Positions 7,156 to 14,693 of a stretch of 64,000 bases of DNA are shown one piece after another (within the stretch, counting starts at the first letter, position 1; the number at the start of each line of letters is the position of its first letter). Position numbers and translations under genes: made by a program. This stretch comes from Desulforamulus reducens MI-1 (GTDB lineage: Bacteria > Bacillota > Desulfotomaculia > Desulfotomaculales > Desulfotomaculaceae). The DNA lies in NCBI RefSeq assembly GCF_000016165.1, contig NC_009253.1, forward strand, positions 902,332-966,331, in the 5' to 3' direction. The notes beneath the pieces are model-generated. The model was not told the origin of the DNA, did not search any database, and worked only from the letters and a program-made list of their open reading frames with translations.

Positions 7156-8010
7156 ATGCCTACCGGGTGTATTTTGCCCGGTAGGGCGCACCCGGACATA
7201 TTTATAGACGAAAAAATCAAGGAAAATATTGATAAAATATTGGAAATGTTCGAGACAGGAAATATGCCTGCGGCCATTGCCCGGACAGTTATTCGAGCAC
7301 AAGAAGGTTTTGAGTTACCCTCGGACAAGTGGAGCCTGGGAAATCAAATAATCATGATGGCCCATAATACTGAGGATGCCCGGGGATTTAAGCAATGGCA
7401 AGAAGTAGGCAGATTCGTAAAAAAGGGGGCTAAAGCCTTCTATATACTTGGGCCTATGTGCAAAAGAATTAAAAACAAGGAAGACGATAGGGAGAAGATC
7501 ATCATAACGTGTTTTAAAAGTATTCCTGTTTTTCGGTATGAAGACACCGAAGGGGCAGAAGTTGAGTATCCGGATTATTTACCAAAAGAGCCCCCACCAT
7601 TATGGGATGTTGCTGAGAAAATGGGTATTCAAGTAAACTACCGTCCTTTTACCGGTGAGGCATTTGGCAGTATTACAACCGACGGCCGTAAGATGACCTT
7701 AAGAACCCACGATGTAAAAACTTATTTTCATGAGTTGGGTCATGGAGCCCACGGAACATTTAAGAAACTGAAGGGCGGCCAGCACGAGGACCAGGAGATT
7801 GTTGCTGAAACGGTTGCCTGTGTGTTGTGTGAGTTATATGGTTACCATGGTTATATTTATCATGGCTTTCGTTATATCAAGCACTATGCAGGAGCAAAGG
7901 ACGGAAAAGAATCTGCCAGAGCAATTATGGCTGTCTTATCCGATGTAAAGCAATGTCTGGACATTATCCTTTCATTGGCAGAGCCCCTAGAAGAGTTGAC
8001 AGCAGCATAA
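7156..8010 (+). CDS. ArdC-like protein with zinc metallopeptidase domain
   Basis: The conserved N-terminal block (WSLGNQIIMMAHNTEDARGF, then KQWQEVGRFVKKGAKAFYIL) is the ArdC/DUF1738 ssDNA-binding pattern. The C-terminal half has the zincin motif HELGHGAHGT and a downstream ETVACVLCELYG with a third-ligand glutamate. ArdC-type antirestriction proteins of plasmids and conjugative elements protect incoming DNA. The frame is open back to 7015, but that part overlaps the small gene at 6951-7118; ATG 7156 is the first later start, with a hairpin (CTACCGGG/CCCGGTAG) just inside it. The start is uncertain. A terminator follows at 8067. Confidence 0.7.
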   Translation: MPTGCILPGRAHPDIFIDEKIKENIDKILEMFETGNMPAAIARTVIRAQEGFELPSDKWSLGNQIIMMAHNTEDARGFKQWQEVGRFVKKGAKAFYILGPMCKRIKNKEDDREKIIITCFKSIPVFRYEDTEGAEVEYPDYLPKEPPPLWDVAEKMGIQVNYRPFTGEAFGSITTDGRKMTLRTHDVKTYFHELGHGAHGTFKKLKGGQHEDQEIVAETVACVLCELYGYHGYIYHGFRYIKHYAGAKDGKESARAIMAVLSDVKQCLDIILSLAEPLEELTAA

Positions 8011-8066
8011 AAAATACCGAGGTCGTTTGAACGGTTTAATATTATGTTTCCAGATGAAAGTTAGAA

Positions 8067-8091
8067 AGGCCAGGGATTTACGCCCTGGCCT
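8067..8091 (+). terminator. Terminator hairpin after the ArdC-like gene
   Basis: AGGCCAGGG (8067-8075) pairs perfectly with CCCTGGCCT (8083-8091). Downstream is ATTTAGTACCTTTTT, a weak T-run. Confidence 0.6.
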
Positions 8092-8176
8092 ATTTAGTAC
8101 CTTTTTGAAAGGGGGTGGTTTGAAATATATCATCATGTAAGGGAGGTGAGGCAATTACCCTAAGGAAAACAAAAAA

Positions 8177-8299
8177 CGGGTTCAGCATTAACTGACCCGA
8201 AAACAAAATCCGTAAGTAAATGTTACCATTAGAAAAAGAAAAAATCAACTCTTTTTATCCTGCTGCACCAGGGAAACTAATAATTCCCCTGGGGTGCAG
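8177..8299 (+). promoter_or_regulatory. Structured leader with two hairpins before the amidoligase gene
   Basis: The 8092-8323 spacer has no convincing gene. It holds two stems: CGGGTTCAG/CTGACCCG (8177-8199), and a longer one, CTGCACCAGGGAA (8263-8275) with TTCCCCTGGGGTGCAG (8284-8299). The second ends 24 nt before the start ATG at 8324 and could control access to the ribosome site GAGGG. There is no match to a riboswitch I know. Confidence 0.35.
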
Positions 8300-8323
8300 A
8301 CCAGGGGTAAAAGAGGGATAGAA

Positions 8324-9055
8324 ATGTTAAAAATTAAGGGAATGAATATTCCTAGAATAAAGTGCGTTGGTTGTGGAGCAGAAATTCCAGAAGGTATGGC
8401 TTGCGGCTATTGCCTCGGTCTATTGGATGAACCTAAGGATTATAACTATCACAGTTTCGAGGTTGTGGGGAATAGGAGGAAAAATGCTCGGTCCAATATT
8501 TGGGGGTTTGGGGTAGAGATCGAAACCCTTTCTACATCACCAAAACAATTAGTTTTATTGAAGAAGGGGTTTACGCCCTGTTATGACTCCTCCGTGACCC
8601 TTGAATGGAAATCTCCTATTTTTCAAAGTCTTGTGGGTTTTAAGGGTATTTGTAAAATGATTGAGAAAATGGATGTCGAGCATGGTGGTAGCCATGTTCA
8701 TATATCCGTCAAAAGAAAAGACTTGTTCGAGGATTATTATAAGGAGATATTCTATCCCTTGGCGGAGTATTTGGATGGTTCTGCTTACTATCGGATATGG
8801 GGACGCCAGGATAATGATTACTGTGAGCTACCAGGTTACCCTGATTCAAGATATAGCTGGGTAAATGTGCAGACAAAGTATAACACTGTTGAATGGAGAT
8901 TACCTAAATTTTTAAATGCCAAGCAGTATTATGAATTAGTTAAGTGGTTAATCAATATTACCTGGGCAGTTGATAATAAGCTGATGAAAAATCAACGACC
9001 CGGAGATGTTGGCCAATGGATTTTGAGGACATATCAGGAACAGATGGCTGCTTAA
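8324..9055 (+). CDS. Putative amidoligase (glutamine-synthetase-like COOH-NH2 ligase fold)
   Basis: About 243 residues from ATG 8324, chosen because GAGGGAT precedes it. A short zinc-knuckle-like start (CVGCGAEIP, CGYC) is followed by GFGVEIETLS, the G-x-E-x-E metal-binding strand of the amidoligase family, then GGSHVHIS and YNTVEWRLP, which carry the other expected catalytic residues. The family uses ATP to join a carboxylate to an amine. The next gene, a class II glutamine amidotransferase, could release ammonia from glutamine for it. This pairing is known in bacterial and phage gene clusters; the substrate is not known. Confidence 0.7.
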   Translation: MLKIKGMNIPRIKCVGCGAEIPEGMACGYCLGLLDEPKDYNYHSFEVVGNRRKNARSNIWGFGVEIETLSTSPKQLVLLKKGFTPCYDSSVTLEWKSPIFQSLVGFKGICKMIEKMDVEHGGSHVHISVKRKDLFEDYYKEIFYPLAEYLDGSAYYRIWGRQDNDYCELPGYPDSRYSWVNVQTKYNTVEWRLPKFLNAKQYYELVKWLINITWAVDNKLMKNQRPGDVGQWILRTYQEQMAA

Positions 9056-9065
9056 TTTAAAAAAT

Positions 9066-9112
9066 GGAGGTGAAAGGAGCGAGTTAACATCAACTCGCTC
9101 CTCTTATATATG
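9066..9112 (+). promoter_or_regulatory. Ribosome site separated from the ATG by a perfect hairpin
   Basis: The only Shine-Dalgarno sequence for the next gene, GGAGGTGA (9066-9073), lies about 37 nt before the ATG at 9110. Between them is an 11-bp perfect stem, 9075-9085 with 9092-9102, around a 6-nt loop. If the stem forms, the site is brought to about 9-11 nt from the ATG, a normal spacing. A similar arrangement is known for phage T4 gene 38. Confidence 0.5.
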
Positions 9113-9856
9113 TGCAGACTATTTCTCAGTAATAAAGCTGGACTGGATCGGCTGGGTCCCCAAGGAGTAAAAGATCTATTTGAAATTCTGGAAGTAAGCA
9201 TGGGGGGACATGGTAACGGAGTCGCTTATATTAAGAACGGAAAGTTATATTTAAGAAAAGGGACAAGACTTACAGTTAAAAAAGTCGCCGAACTAGCCTT
9301 TGAACAGGGTATAGAGTGGTTTATCTTTCATACTCGGTGGGCCAGTGTAGGAAGTGTCTCTAATAGGAATTGTCATCCTTTTCGTCACGGGAGAATTGTT
9401 GCAGCCATGAATGGAACTGAGACAGGTCTGAAGTCTCTTTCTAGGGCTATGGGAGGTATTACGGATACGGAAGCTTCCGTTATATCCATAGCATCCATAA
9501 GCACCGGTTTGCCACCAGAAGAAGTTGCTAAAAGATTTAATGAGTTAAATTCTGTATTTGTTGGCTTTGTCAAAGAAAAAAACGGCTATGTTCCCTTTGC
9601 CAGTGTCGGTTCTCTTTTGGGAGATTTGCAGGTTTATGTGGATGATGATGCGATTATCATGGCATCGGAATTACCCTTGAAAGATCAGTCAAAAATCATG
9701 GATGCTTTGGAAGGTTTTTATTGGGCAGGTGGTCCAATGCCAGAAGAATTTTTAATTCATACAGATATGGTAAGCAGACGCAAAAAACGTTCTGGTATTT
9801 ATTACGAATACCCTGAAGACTATGATTATTACTATGGATTAACAAAAAGAAAGTAG
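9110..9856 (+). CDS. Class II glutamine amidotransferase-like (Ntn hydrolase) protein
   Basis: 248 residues. The protein starts MCRLFLSN, so after removal of Met the Cys becomes the N-terminal nucleophile, which fixes the start codon. Further signatures are GGHGNGVAYI, FHTRWASVGSVSNRNCHPF and AAMNGTET, matching glutamine-binding parts of GATase II domains (Arg-Trp-Ala and the Asn-Gly oxyanion pair). It probably feeds ammonia to the amidoligase encoded upstream. The tail is rich in tyrosine (YYEYPEDYDYYYG). It is short for the family and has no synthase domain of its own. Confidence 0.75.
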   Translation: MCRLFLSNKAGLDRLGPQGVKDLFEILEVSMGGHGNGVAYIKNGKLYLRKGTRLTVKKVAELAFEQGIEWFIFHTRWASVGSVSNRNCHPFRHGRIVAAMNGTETGLKSLSRAMGGITDTEASVISIASISTGLPPEEVAKRFNELNSVFVGFVKEKNGYVPFASVGSLLGDLQVYVDDDAIIMASELPLKDQSKIMDALEGFYWAGGPMPEEFLIHTDMVSRRKKRSGIYYEYPEDYDYYYGLTKRK

Positions 9857-9869
9857 GGGTGCAACTCAT

Positions 9870-10385
9870 ATGCGAAAAACAACCTTAAGAATAGAAAGTA
9901 ATAACTTAATTCTTGGAAAGACAGTTTTAGAGAGTGTTCCCGACCGGATAAACACATTGAAGGATTATGCAGAGGTATGGGGTGTTCTGCCTGGCACTAA
10001 ACTACTGGTAGCACTAGTGAGGGCTGGTATTATAACTGAGGCTAATAGGAATGGGCAGGCCCATGTCATTGTAAATAGCGATGCTTACATGTACTCAAGT
10101 TCTTTCGAATTAAATCTAGGGTTTGCCATACCACCAAAAATCTTTTTATACGGTCGAGAGTGTGTCTATAATGCTGCAGAAAGCAATGAGAGTAATATTT
10201 TCCTTAGCTCTTGGGTTAAAGGGATAGAAAAACGAATAAAAAATGGTAGAATACTTTTCTATAAACCTGCAAATACTCCAGAAGGTTATTTGGCGATTGG
10301 GTTACCTATTGAGTTTAGGAAACAGAATCCTTTTTATCACCAAAAGGATGTTGAAGATTTCTTATCGAAACTTTTAAAGATCTAG
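9870..10385 (+). CDS. Hypothetical protein, 171 aa, downstream of the amidotransferase
   Basis: The ATG at 9870 follows AGGGGTG and lies 13 bp after the amidotransferase stop, so it is probably the third gene of one operon. The protein is soluble, alpha/beta, with no motif I can name. It might be the acceptor or a partner of the amidoligase system, but only its position suggests so. A weak hairpin (CCTGGT/ACCAGG, 10393-10412) follows the stop. Confidence 0.5.
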   Translation: MRKTTLRIESNNLILGKTVLESVPDRINTLKDYAEVWGVLPGTKLLVALVRAGIITEANRNGQAHVIVNSDAYMYSSSFELNLGFAIPPKIFLYGRECVYNAAESNESNIFLSSWVKGIEKRIKNGRILFYKPANTPEGYLAIGLPIEFRKQNPFYHQKDVEDFLSKLLKI

Positions 10386-10669
10386 AATACTACCTGGTCT
10401 GATTTTACCAGGCAGGCTATACTCTAACAACTCTTGGAGCCCAATGACTAGATAATATTTGAGATAATCGGGGAGAAAAATATTCTGAATAGCTAGCTAG
10501 TTAACCAAAATATGGTACACTCTAGTTAGGGGACAAGTACATTAAAAGGAGCATTCCTGTAAGGAAATAAAATGGTCTTTGTAAAAGAAAAGCACCTCCT
10601 GTAATATACTGGGTGTCGAGCTATCTAGGCGACCGACCCCTAATTTAATCACACAGGAGGTACTTCAAA

Positions 10670-11953
10670 ATGAATTATAAACAAAAACAAAGAATTGAGC
10701 AACTCACTGAATCAACTTTAATTATTGGAGCCGATATTGCCAAATCTAAACACGTGGCACGTGCCCAGGATTTTAGGGGTATCGAGTTGGGGAAACGCTT
10801 GGTCTTTGACAACACTAGGGCGGGCTTAACCAAGCTGATGCATTGGATTAGAACCTTGATGGTAGAGCACGGTAAGGATCATGCTCTGGTAGGTATCGAA
10901 CCCACAGGACACTACTGGTTACCAATGGCTGAGTTTTTGCGCAAAGAAGGTGTACCAGTTGTAGTTGTAAATCCGTTGCATGTTAAGAGAAGCAAGGAAT
11001 TAGATGATAACTCGCCCACAAAGAACGACATCAAAGATGCAAGGGTAATTGCCCAATTAGTAAAAGATGGCCGTTACTCAGAACCCAACTTACCCACAGG
11101 TGTCTATGCGGAACTGCGGGTGGGAATGGTTCAAAGGGACCGTCTTAATCAAGACCTTAACCGAGTAAAAGGTAGAATCCACAACTGGCTTGACCGGTAC
11201 TTCCCCGAGTACACAAGTGTTTTCAAAGATTGGGAAGGCAAAGCATCCTTGATGATATTAAATACTTGTCCACTCCCCCGGGAAGTCATCAAAACAGGCA
11301 CAGAGGCAATTGTAACCCTGTGGAAAACTGAGATTAAACGGGCAGTTGGTATAAAAAGAGCTAACAAACTAATGCAGGTTGCTAGAGAATCCATCGGACT
11401 ATCCACAGGGATAGAGTTTGCCCGTCATGAAATAAGGATGCTACTTGAACAATATGACATCCTGTGCAAACAGATGGAAATCCTGATGGAAGCAGTTCAA
11501 GAGTTACTGCAACAAATACCTGGAAGCACAGAAATGATGACCATTCCAGGAGTCGGTTTGGTTACAGTAGCCGGATTTCTTGCAGAAGTAGGCGACTTAA
11601 AAGGATATGAACATGGGCAACAAATCATAAAGTTGGCGGGCCTAAACCTAAAAGAGAACAGTTCTGGTAAACACAAGGGACAATCACGAATCAGTAAACG
11701 GGGGCGCCCCCGGCTGCGGGCCTTGTTATTTAAGACTGTGTTAGTCATGGTTGCAAAAAACCGAGAGTTTAAGGCCATCCACCAATATTTAATAACAAGG
11801 CATGGAAATCCCTTAAAGAAAAAGCAATCCATAGTTGCCCTCTGTGGAAAATTGATTCGTATTTTGTTCACCATAGGCAGTAAACAAACTCCATATGACG
11901 CGGAGCAAGTATTAGGCGTTGTACGCCAAGAGCAATTACAGGAAGCTGCTTAA
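10670..11953 (+). CDS. IS110-family transposase (DEDD recombinase), copy 2
   Basis: 427 residues, identical in translation to the copy at 3814-5097. It has the same DEDD residues and C-terminal domain, and the same ribosome site. Identity over the whole element points to recent transposition or gene conversion. A 3' non-coding tail with the putative guide RNA follows (11954-12256). Confidence 0.93.
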   Translation: MNYKQKQRIEQLTESTLIIGADIAKSKHVARAQDFRGIELGKRLVFDNTRAGLTKLMHWIRTLMVEHGKDHALVGIEPTGHYWLPMAEFLRKEGVPVVVVNPLHVKRSKELDDNSPTKNDIKDARVIAQLVKDGRYSEPNLPTGVYAELRVGMVQRDRLNQDLNRVKGRIHNWLDRYFPEYTSVFKDWEGKASLMILNTCPLPREVIKTGTEAIVTLWKTEIKRAVGIKRANKLMQVARESIGLSTGIEFARHEIRMLLEQYDILCKQMEILMEAVQELLQQIPGSTEMMTIPGVGLVTVAGFLAEVGDLKGYEHGQQIIKLAGLNLKENSSGKHKGQSRISKRGRPRLRALLFKTVLVMVAKNREFKAIHQYLITRHGNPLKKKQSIVALCGKLIRILFTIGSKQTPYDAEQVLGVVRQEQLQEAA

Positions 11954-12256
11954 AAGGCTATTAAATATTAACACTTATTCACAATGAATTGGATAGACAA
12001 ACGAAGCACGGAGAAGCCGGGAACTAATATTTCCATACGGGCATGACCCAGCAAAGGAGCATACCTGGCCTCCACCCCTTGAGAGGTAGAACGAAGGAAT
12101 GTAAGGGCCATATATTGGACCCCGTGAGACGTGGGAGGGTAAACCACAAGGGTACATGTGGAGATCCATTGTGCAACCATAATCTGTAAAATTAGGCGTA
12201 GCCTTTGATTGGCTACACCCCCACCAACCATATAATGTAATTTATTTAAAATTATT
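11954..12256 (+). ncRNA. Putative bridge/seek RNA region of IS110 copy 2
   Basis: Same sequence as 5098-5400, the non-coding 3' part of the element. That both copies chose a GGAG ribosome-site target in the same orientation fits one RNA with one target-pairing loop. RNA ends were not determined. Confidence 0.35.
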
Positions 12257-12345
12257 CCTTTGAACCTTGTTTGTATGTGCTTGAAATTGTAAGAATGAGT
12301 GAGTAAATGAAAGAAAAATTTATTTTATTGAGGGAGGTAATCTTT

Positions 12346-12492
12346 ATGGCAAAAGTAGAAGATAAAAAAATTATTGACACTTACGTTAAAAAGATTGAAC
12401 CTGCCCCTAATCATACCCGTCCCAGCTTGATTTTAAGAAGTTCAAAAAATAAGAACGACAAGAGTAAGGCATTATCGTACGGAATGAGATAA
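12346..12492 (+). CDS. Small hypothetical protein, 48 aa, paralogue of 13205-13312
   Basis: The start ATG follows GAGGGAGGTAATCTTT; before the IS110 insertion it would have been AAAAGGAGGTAATCTTT. The product is highly charged. Its core, IIDTYVKKIEPAPNHTRPS, recurs as ILDTYVKTLESAPDNTRPS in the small gene at 13205. The conserved core suggests a real peptide family, though I know no name for it. The next gene starts 4 bp after the stop, so the two are likely translated together. Confidence 0.5.
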   Translation: MAKVEDKKIIDTYVKKIEPAPNHTRPSLILRSSKNKNDKSKALSYGMR

Positions 12493-12495
12493 TAT

Positions 12496-13161
12496 ATGCA
12501 AACATTAAAACCGGATACAATTTATCTCATCCTATTGCTGGTTCTCCCGGGCCTACTTAGCCAAAGTGTCTTTAACTCCATGGTTTCCACCAAACACAAG
12601 CAGGAGAAGAATATATATAATGCAATTCTTCACAGCATGCTAATCTATGTTTTGGTTTATCCTTTTGTCGTACTGATTTTAGGGGTAAATATTGTAAACA
12701 TAGAGTCTATAAGTAAATTGGTTACCATGAACCGTTGGGCTCCGCTTATAACAGTGTCGGTTATGGTTGTTGCAAGCTGTGGCTGGGGAGTATTGTATGA
12801 AAAAATATATACCAGCAATAAGTTAAAAAACTTCTTCCGAAAATTCGGTGAGGCAGCCGAACCGCCTAATATTTTTGCCGCCCTTCTTGTTGAGGAATAC
12901 TGGCAAAAGGATGCATATTTTTGGATTGTGGCAAAGACAAAAGTTGAAGGTCAGGATGGGCTAATCGATGGATTTATTGAGGGTAGTGTAGAAAAGGTTG
13001 CTGTTGAACAAGATCCCCGGGAGATTTACCTAACCAAGGTATCGTACCTGGATCACAAAAGGAACGTTGTTCTATCGCTTCCGGAGAATGCTGGGGTAGT
13101 GCTTAAGGTGGATCAGTACGAAGTCGTTGAAATAACAACTATTCCAAAGGATCAGGAATAA
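12496..13161 (+). CDS. Membrane protein, DUF6338-like
   Basis: 221 residues. Three hydrophobic helices lie in the first half (about 6-25, 47-68 and 84-105; for example IYLILLLVLPGLLSQSVF, then MLIYVLVYPFVVLILG). The cytoplasmic-looking tail has a small beta domain (DAYFWIVAKTKVEG, then GLIDGFIEGSVEKV and EIYLTKVSYLD). This order fits DUF6338, a family of small membrane proteins found on mobile elements and of unknown function. The start at 12496 has no good ribosome site of its own and is probably coupled to the small gene ending at 12492. A paralogue of that small gene follows it. Confidence 0.55.
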   Translation: MQTLKPDTIYLILLLVLPGLLSQSVFNSMVSTKHKQEKNIYNAILHSMLIYVLVYPFVVLILGVNIVNIESISKLVTMNRWAPLITVSVMVVASCGWGVLYEKIYTSNKLKNFFRKFGEAAEPPNIFAALLVEEYWQKDAYFWIVAKTKVEGQDGLIDGFIEGSVEKVAVEQDPREIYLTKVSYLDHKRNVVLSLPENAGVVLKVDQYEVVEITTIPKDQE

Positions 13162-13204
13162 TTTTTTCTCACCAAGGAGACACTTCCTTTAAGGTGGTGT
13201 TCTA

Positions 13205-13312
13205 GTGAGCGATAAAGACAAAAACAGGGAAAAAAAGATTCTTGATACCTATGTAAAAACTCTGGAATCTGCGCCGGATAACACACGGCCAAGCAGTCAA
13301 AAGAAAGATTAA
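13205..13312 (+). CDS. Small hypothetical protein, 35 aa, paralogue of 12346-12492
   Basis: GTG 13205 follows AAGGTGGTG. The product has the same core as the 48-aa protein at 12346 (DTYVK..E.AP..TRPS). The two small genes flank the membrane protein gene, so the three may form a unit. A hairpin (TGGCAC/GTGCCA, 13336-13363) and the 16-bp palindrome at 13386 follow. Confidence 0.45.
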   Translation: MSDKDKNREKKILDTYVKTLESAPDNTRPSSQKKD

Positions 13313-13335
13313 AATATACGGTTGATATTATATTA

Positions 13336-13370
13336 TGGCACTGGCATTTATCTGCTGGTGCCATATTAAT
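13336..13370 (+). terminator. Hairpin, probable terminator
   Basis: TGGCACTGGC (13336-13345) pairs imperfectly with GCTGGTGCCA (13354-13363), followed by TATTAATTTTAG. It ends the 12346-13312 gene group. Confidence 0.45.
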
Positions 13371-13385
13371 TTTAGTTAAAGTCAT

Positions 13386-13401
13386 GTTCACTTAAGTGAA
13401 C
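13386..13401. repeat. 16-bp palindrome, copy P1
   Basis: GTTCACTTAAGTGAAC, perfect. It is the leftmost of seven copies (others at 20639, 25495, 27323, 28391, 38862 and 43124). Bases 13402-13944 beyond it contain no gene I can support: only a 66-codon frame at 13687-13887 with no ribosome site, and AT-rich sequence. Confidence 0.8.
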
Positions 13402-13944
13402 AACCGGGCTGACCCCTTAATTTTAGAGTCGAATATTCTTATTCACCGTTTTTCTTAGAATTTCATTTTATATATGGTTCAGATTATTTTCATTCCCCTG
13501 TAAAATCGTCCGCCGTCCTTTGCCATTTTCCAACAGATATTATTCAAAGAGTTTAAGGTGATTCAATCTAACCACATCCTTCTTGTGTTCGGTAAAGCTA
13601 ATCGACTGTAATGTATATGCAAACTTTGCACGACAAGATTATACAATCGGAAGTCAGCGGATGCGTCTTTAAACAATGAATTTAGAGTGCATAGAAAAGT
13701 AAGACTATGTAAATTGCAGGTCTTTCTAAAGATTATAGAAACCAAATATATTCCTATTGCTATAGACATTTTGGGACAAAATGTAACAAATGTAACCCAT
13801 TGCTTCAATTATCTATTAATGGTAATGTTCTGCCATAAGTCAATATTGCAAAATTTGTTAATTTGTGGGGATAGAGGATTCGAATAACAACCTAGGTATT
13901 CTTTTGCTAGTTACCATAAACGAGATAAGAAAGGATGAGATCAT

Positions 13945-14352
13945 TTGAACTCTGACCCGTTTCGTTTAGCCCAGCAAGGCAGTTCCCAAGAGAACAACGT
14001 TATGAAAACCACTAATTTGTACAAAGGTGCAGTAGCCTTTCCTCTGTTCTTAGCGTCTATGGATTCTCAGGATGACCTTCAGGTTAGTGTTGTAGCCTCC
14101 TACCAGAGCAATGTAAAAAATATGGTGGAAAGCAGCCTGACAAGCGTAAAAAGCTTTGCCGGAAACAGCATTACCTACACTTATGAGAAGGAAGAAACCC
14201 AAATCGGCGACTGCTCCTATACCCGGGCCATACGTCTTATTAAAGTAGTCAGCACTTTCGGAGAGACAGCAGAAATCGTATATAAGGATAAGGAAGCTTT
14301 TGAGTGTATCTGGCCCCATTACTCCAAAAGCAGCAAGAACGATTTTGGGTAA
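13945..14352 (+). CDS. Hypothetical protein, 135 aa
   Basis: TTG 13945 follows AAAGGATGAGATCAT; ATG 14002 is an alternative start. The central part (VSVVASYQSNVKNMVESSLT) and a beta-rich end (SITYTYEKEETQIGDCSYTR, then EIVYKDKEAFECIWPHY) suggest a small globular protein. No known family. The gene converges on the truncated minus-strand fragments at 14356-14693, and the junction at about 14352 looks like a recombination point, so its 3' end may not be the original one. Confidence 0.45.
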   Translation: MNSDPFRLAQQGSSQENNVMKTTNLYKGAVAFPLFLASMDSQDDLQVSVVASYQSNVKNMVESSLTSVKSFAGNSITYTYEKEETQIGDCSYTRAIRLIKVVSTFGETAEIVYKDKEAFECIWPHYSKSSKNDFG

Positions 14353-14355
14353 GAC

Positions 14356-14455
14356 CTATCCAGTCAATTAAATTAGATGAAGCATTAATTACTGATCCAC
14401 ATATATGACCAGTGTTGACAACTCCATTGCCATTAATAATGTAGTTATTTTTCAT
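14356..14455 (-). pseudogene. 5' fragment of a GVVNTG-motif gene (truncated paralogue of 40565-40876)
   Basis: Read on the minus strand it starts MKNNYI and continues NGNGVVNTGHICGSVINAS to WIGLTQN, then the similarity to the protein at 40565-40876 stops and the frame runs antisense into the neighbouring gene. The remainder of the gene has been lost by recombination. Confidence 0.65.
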
Positions 14456-14693
14456 TGGATATCTCTCCGCCAATATAGCCAGTGTTTACAACACCACTTT
14501 CATTTTTTATAACATGATTACTAAAGTCAATGTAATAATGATCTCCTTGTCCCTCTAAGCCATAATGGTTAATTGTCTCAGCAATGAATGTACTGGCACG
14601 GTTTAGAAAATCTGCATCCTTAGATGTTAAAATATAGCGATTACCTGAATTCATTTCAATATGTAAGGCATGACGATTTTTTTTATTAAAATT
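14445..14693 (-). pseudogene. 3' fragment of a GVVNTG-motif membrane-protein gene (truncated paralogue of 40866-42953)
   Basis: The minus-strand frame reads FNKKNRHALHIEMNSGNRYI and ends with GVVNTGYIGGEISNEK-stop, closely matching the end of the protein at 40866. Its 5' part, including the membrane helices, is missing because IS4 copy 1 abuts it at 14694. It overlaps the start of the next fragment just as the intact pair does at 40866-40876. Confidence 0.65.

Larger units (their letters stand above)
10544..12337 (+). mobile_element. IS110-family insertion sequence, copy 2
   Basis: Same 1794-bp sequence and orientation as 3688-5481, offset by 6856 bp. Removing it joins ATTAAAAGGAG to GTAATCTTTATG, which reads as an ideal ribosome binding site and start for the small gene at 12346. 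Thus both copies entered the GGAG of a Shine-Dalgarno sequence. The two direct copies flank genes 5490-10385, so that block could recombine out. Confidence 0.8.

Noticed and set aside
3688-12337. Composite transposon made of the two IS110 copies
   Set aside because: IS110 elements move singly through an RNA-guided mechanism without terminal inverted repeats; each copy has its own separate target site, so joint movement is not supported, although deletion between them is possible.
13687-13887. Open frame of 66 codons
   Set aside because: No ribosome site, unusual composition, and no neighbour or family support.
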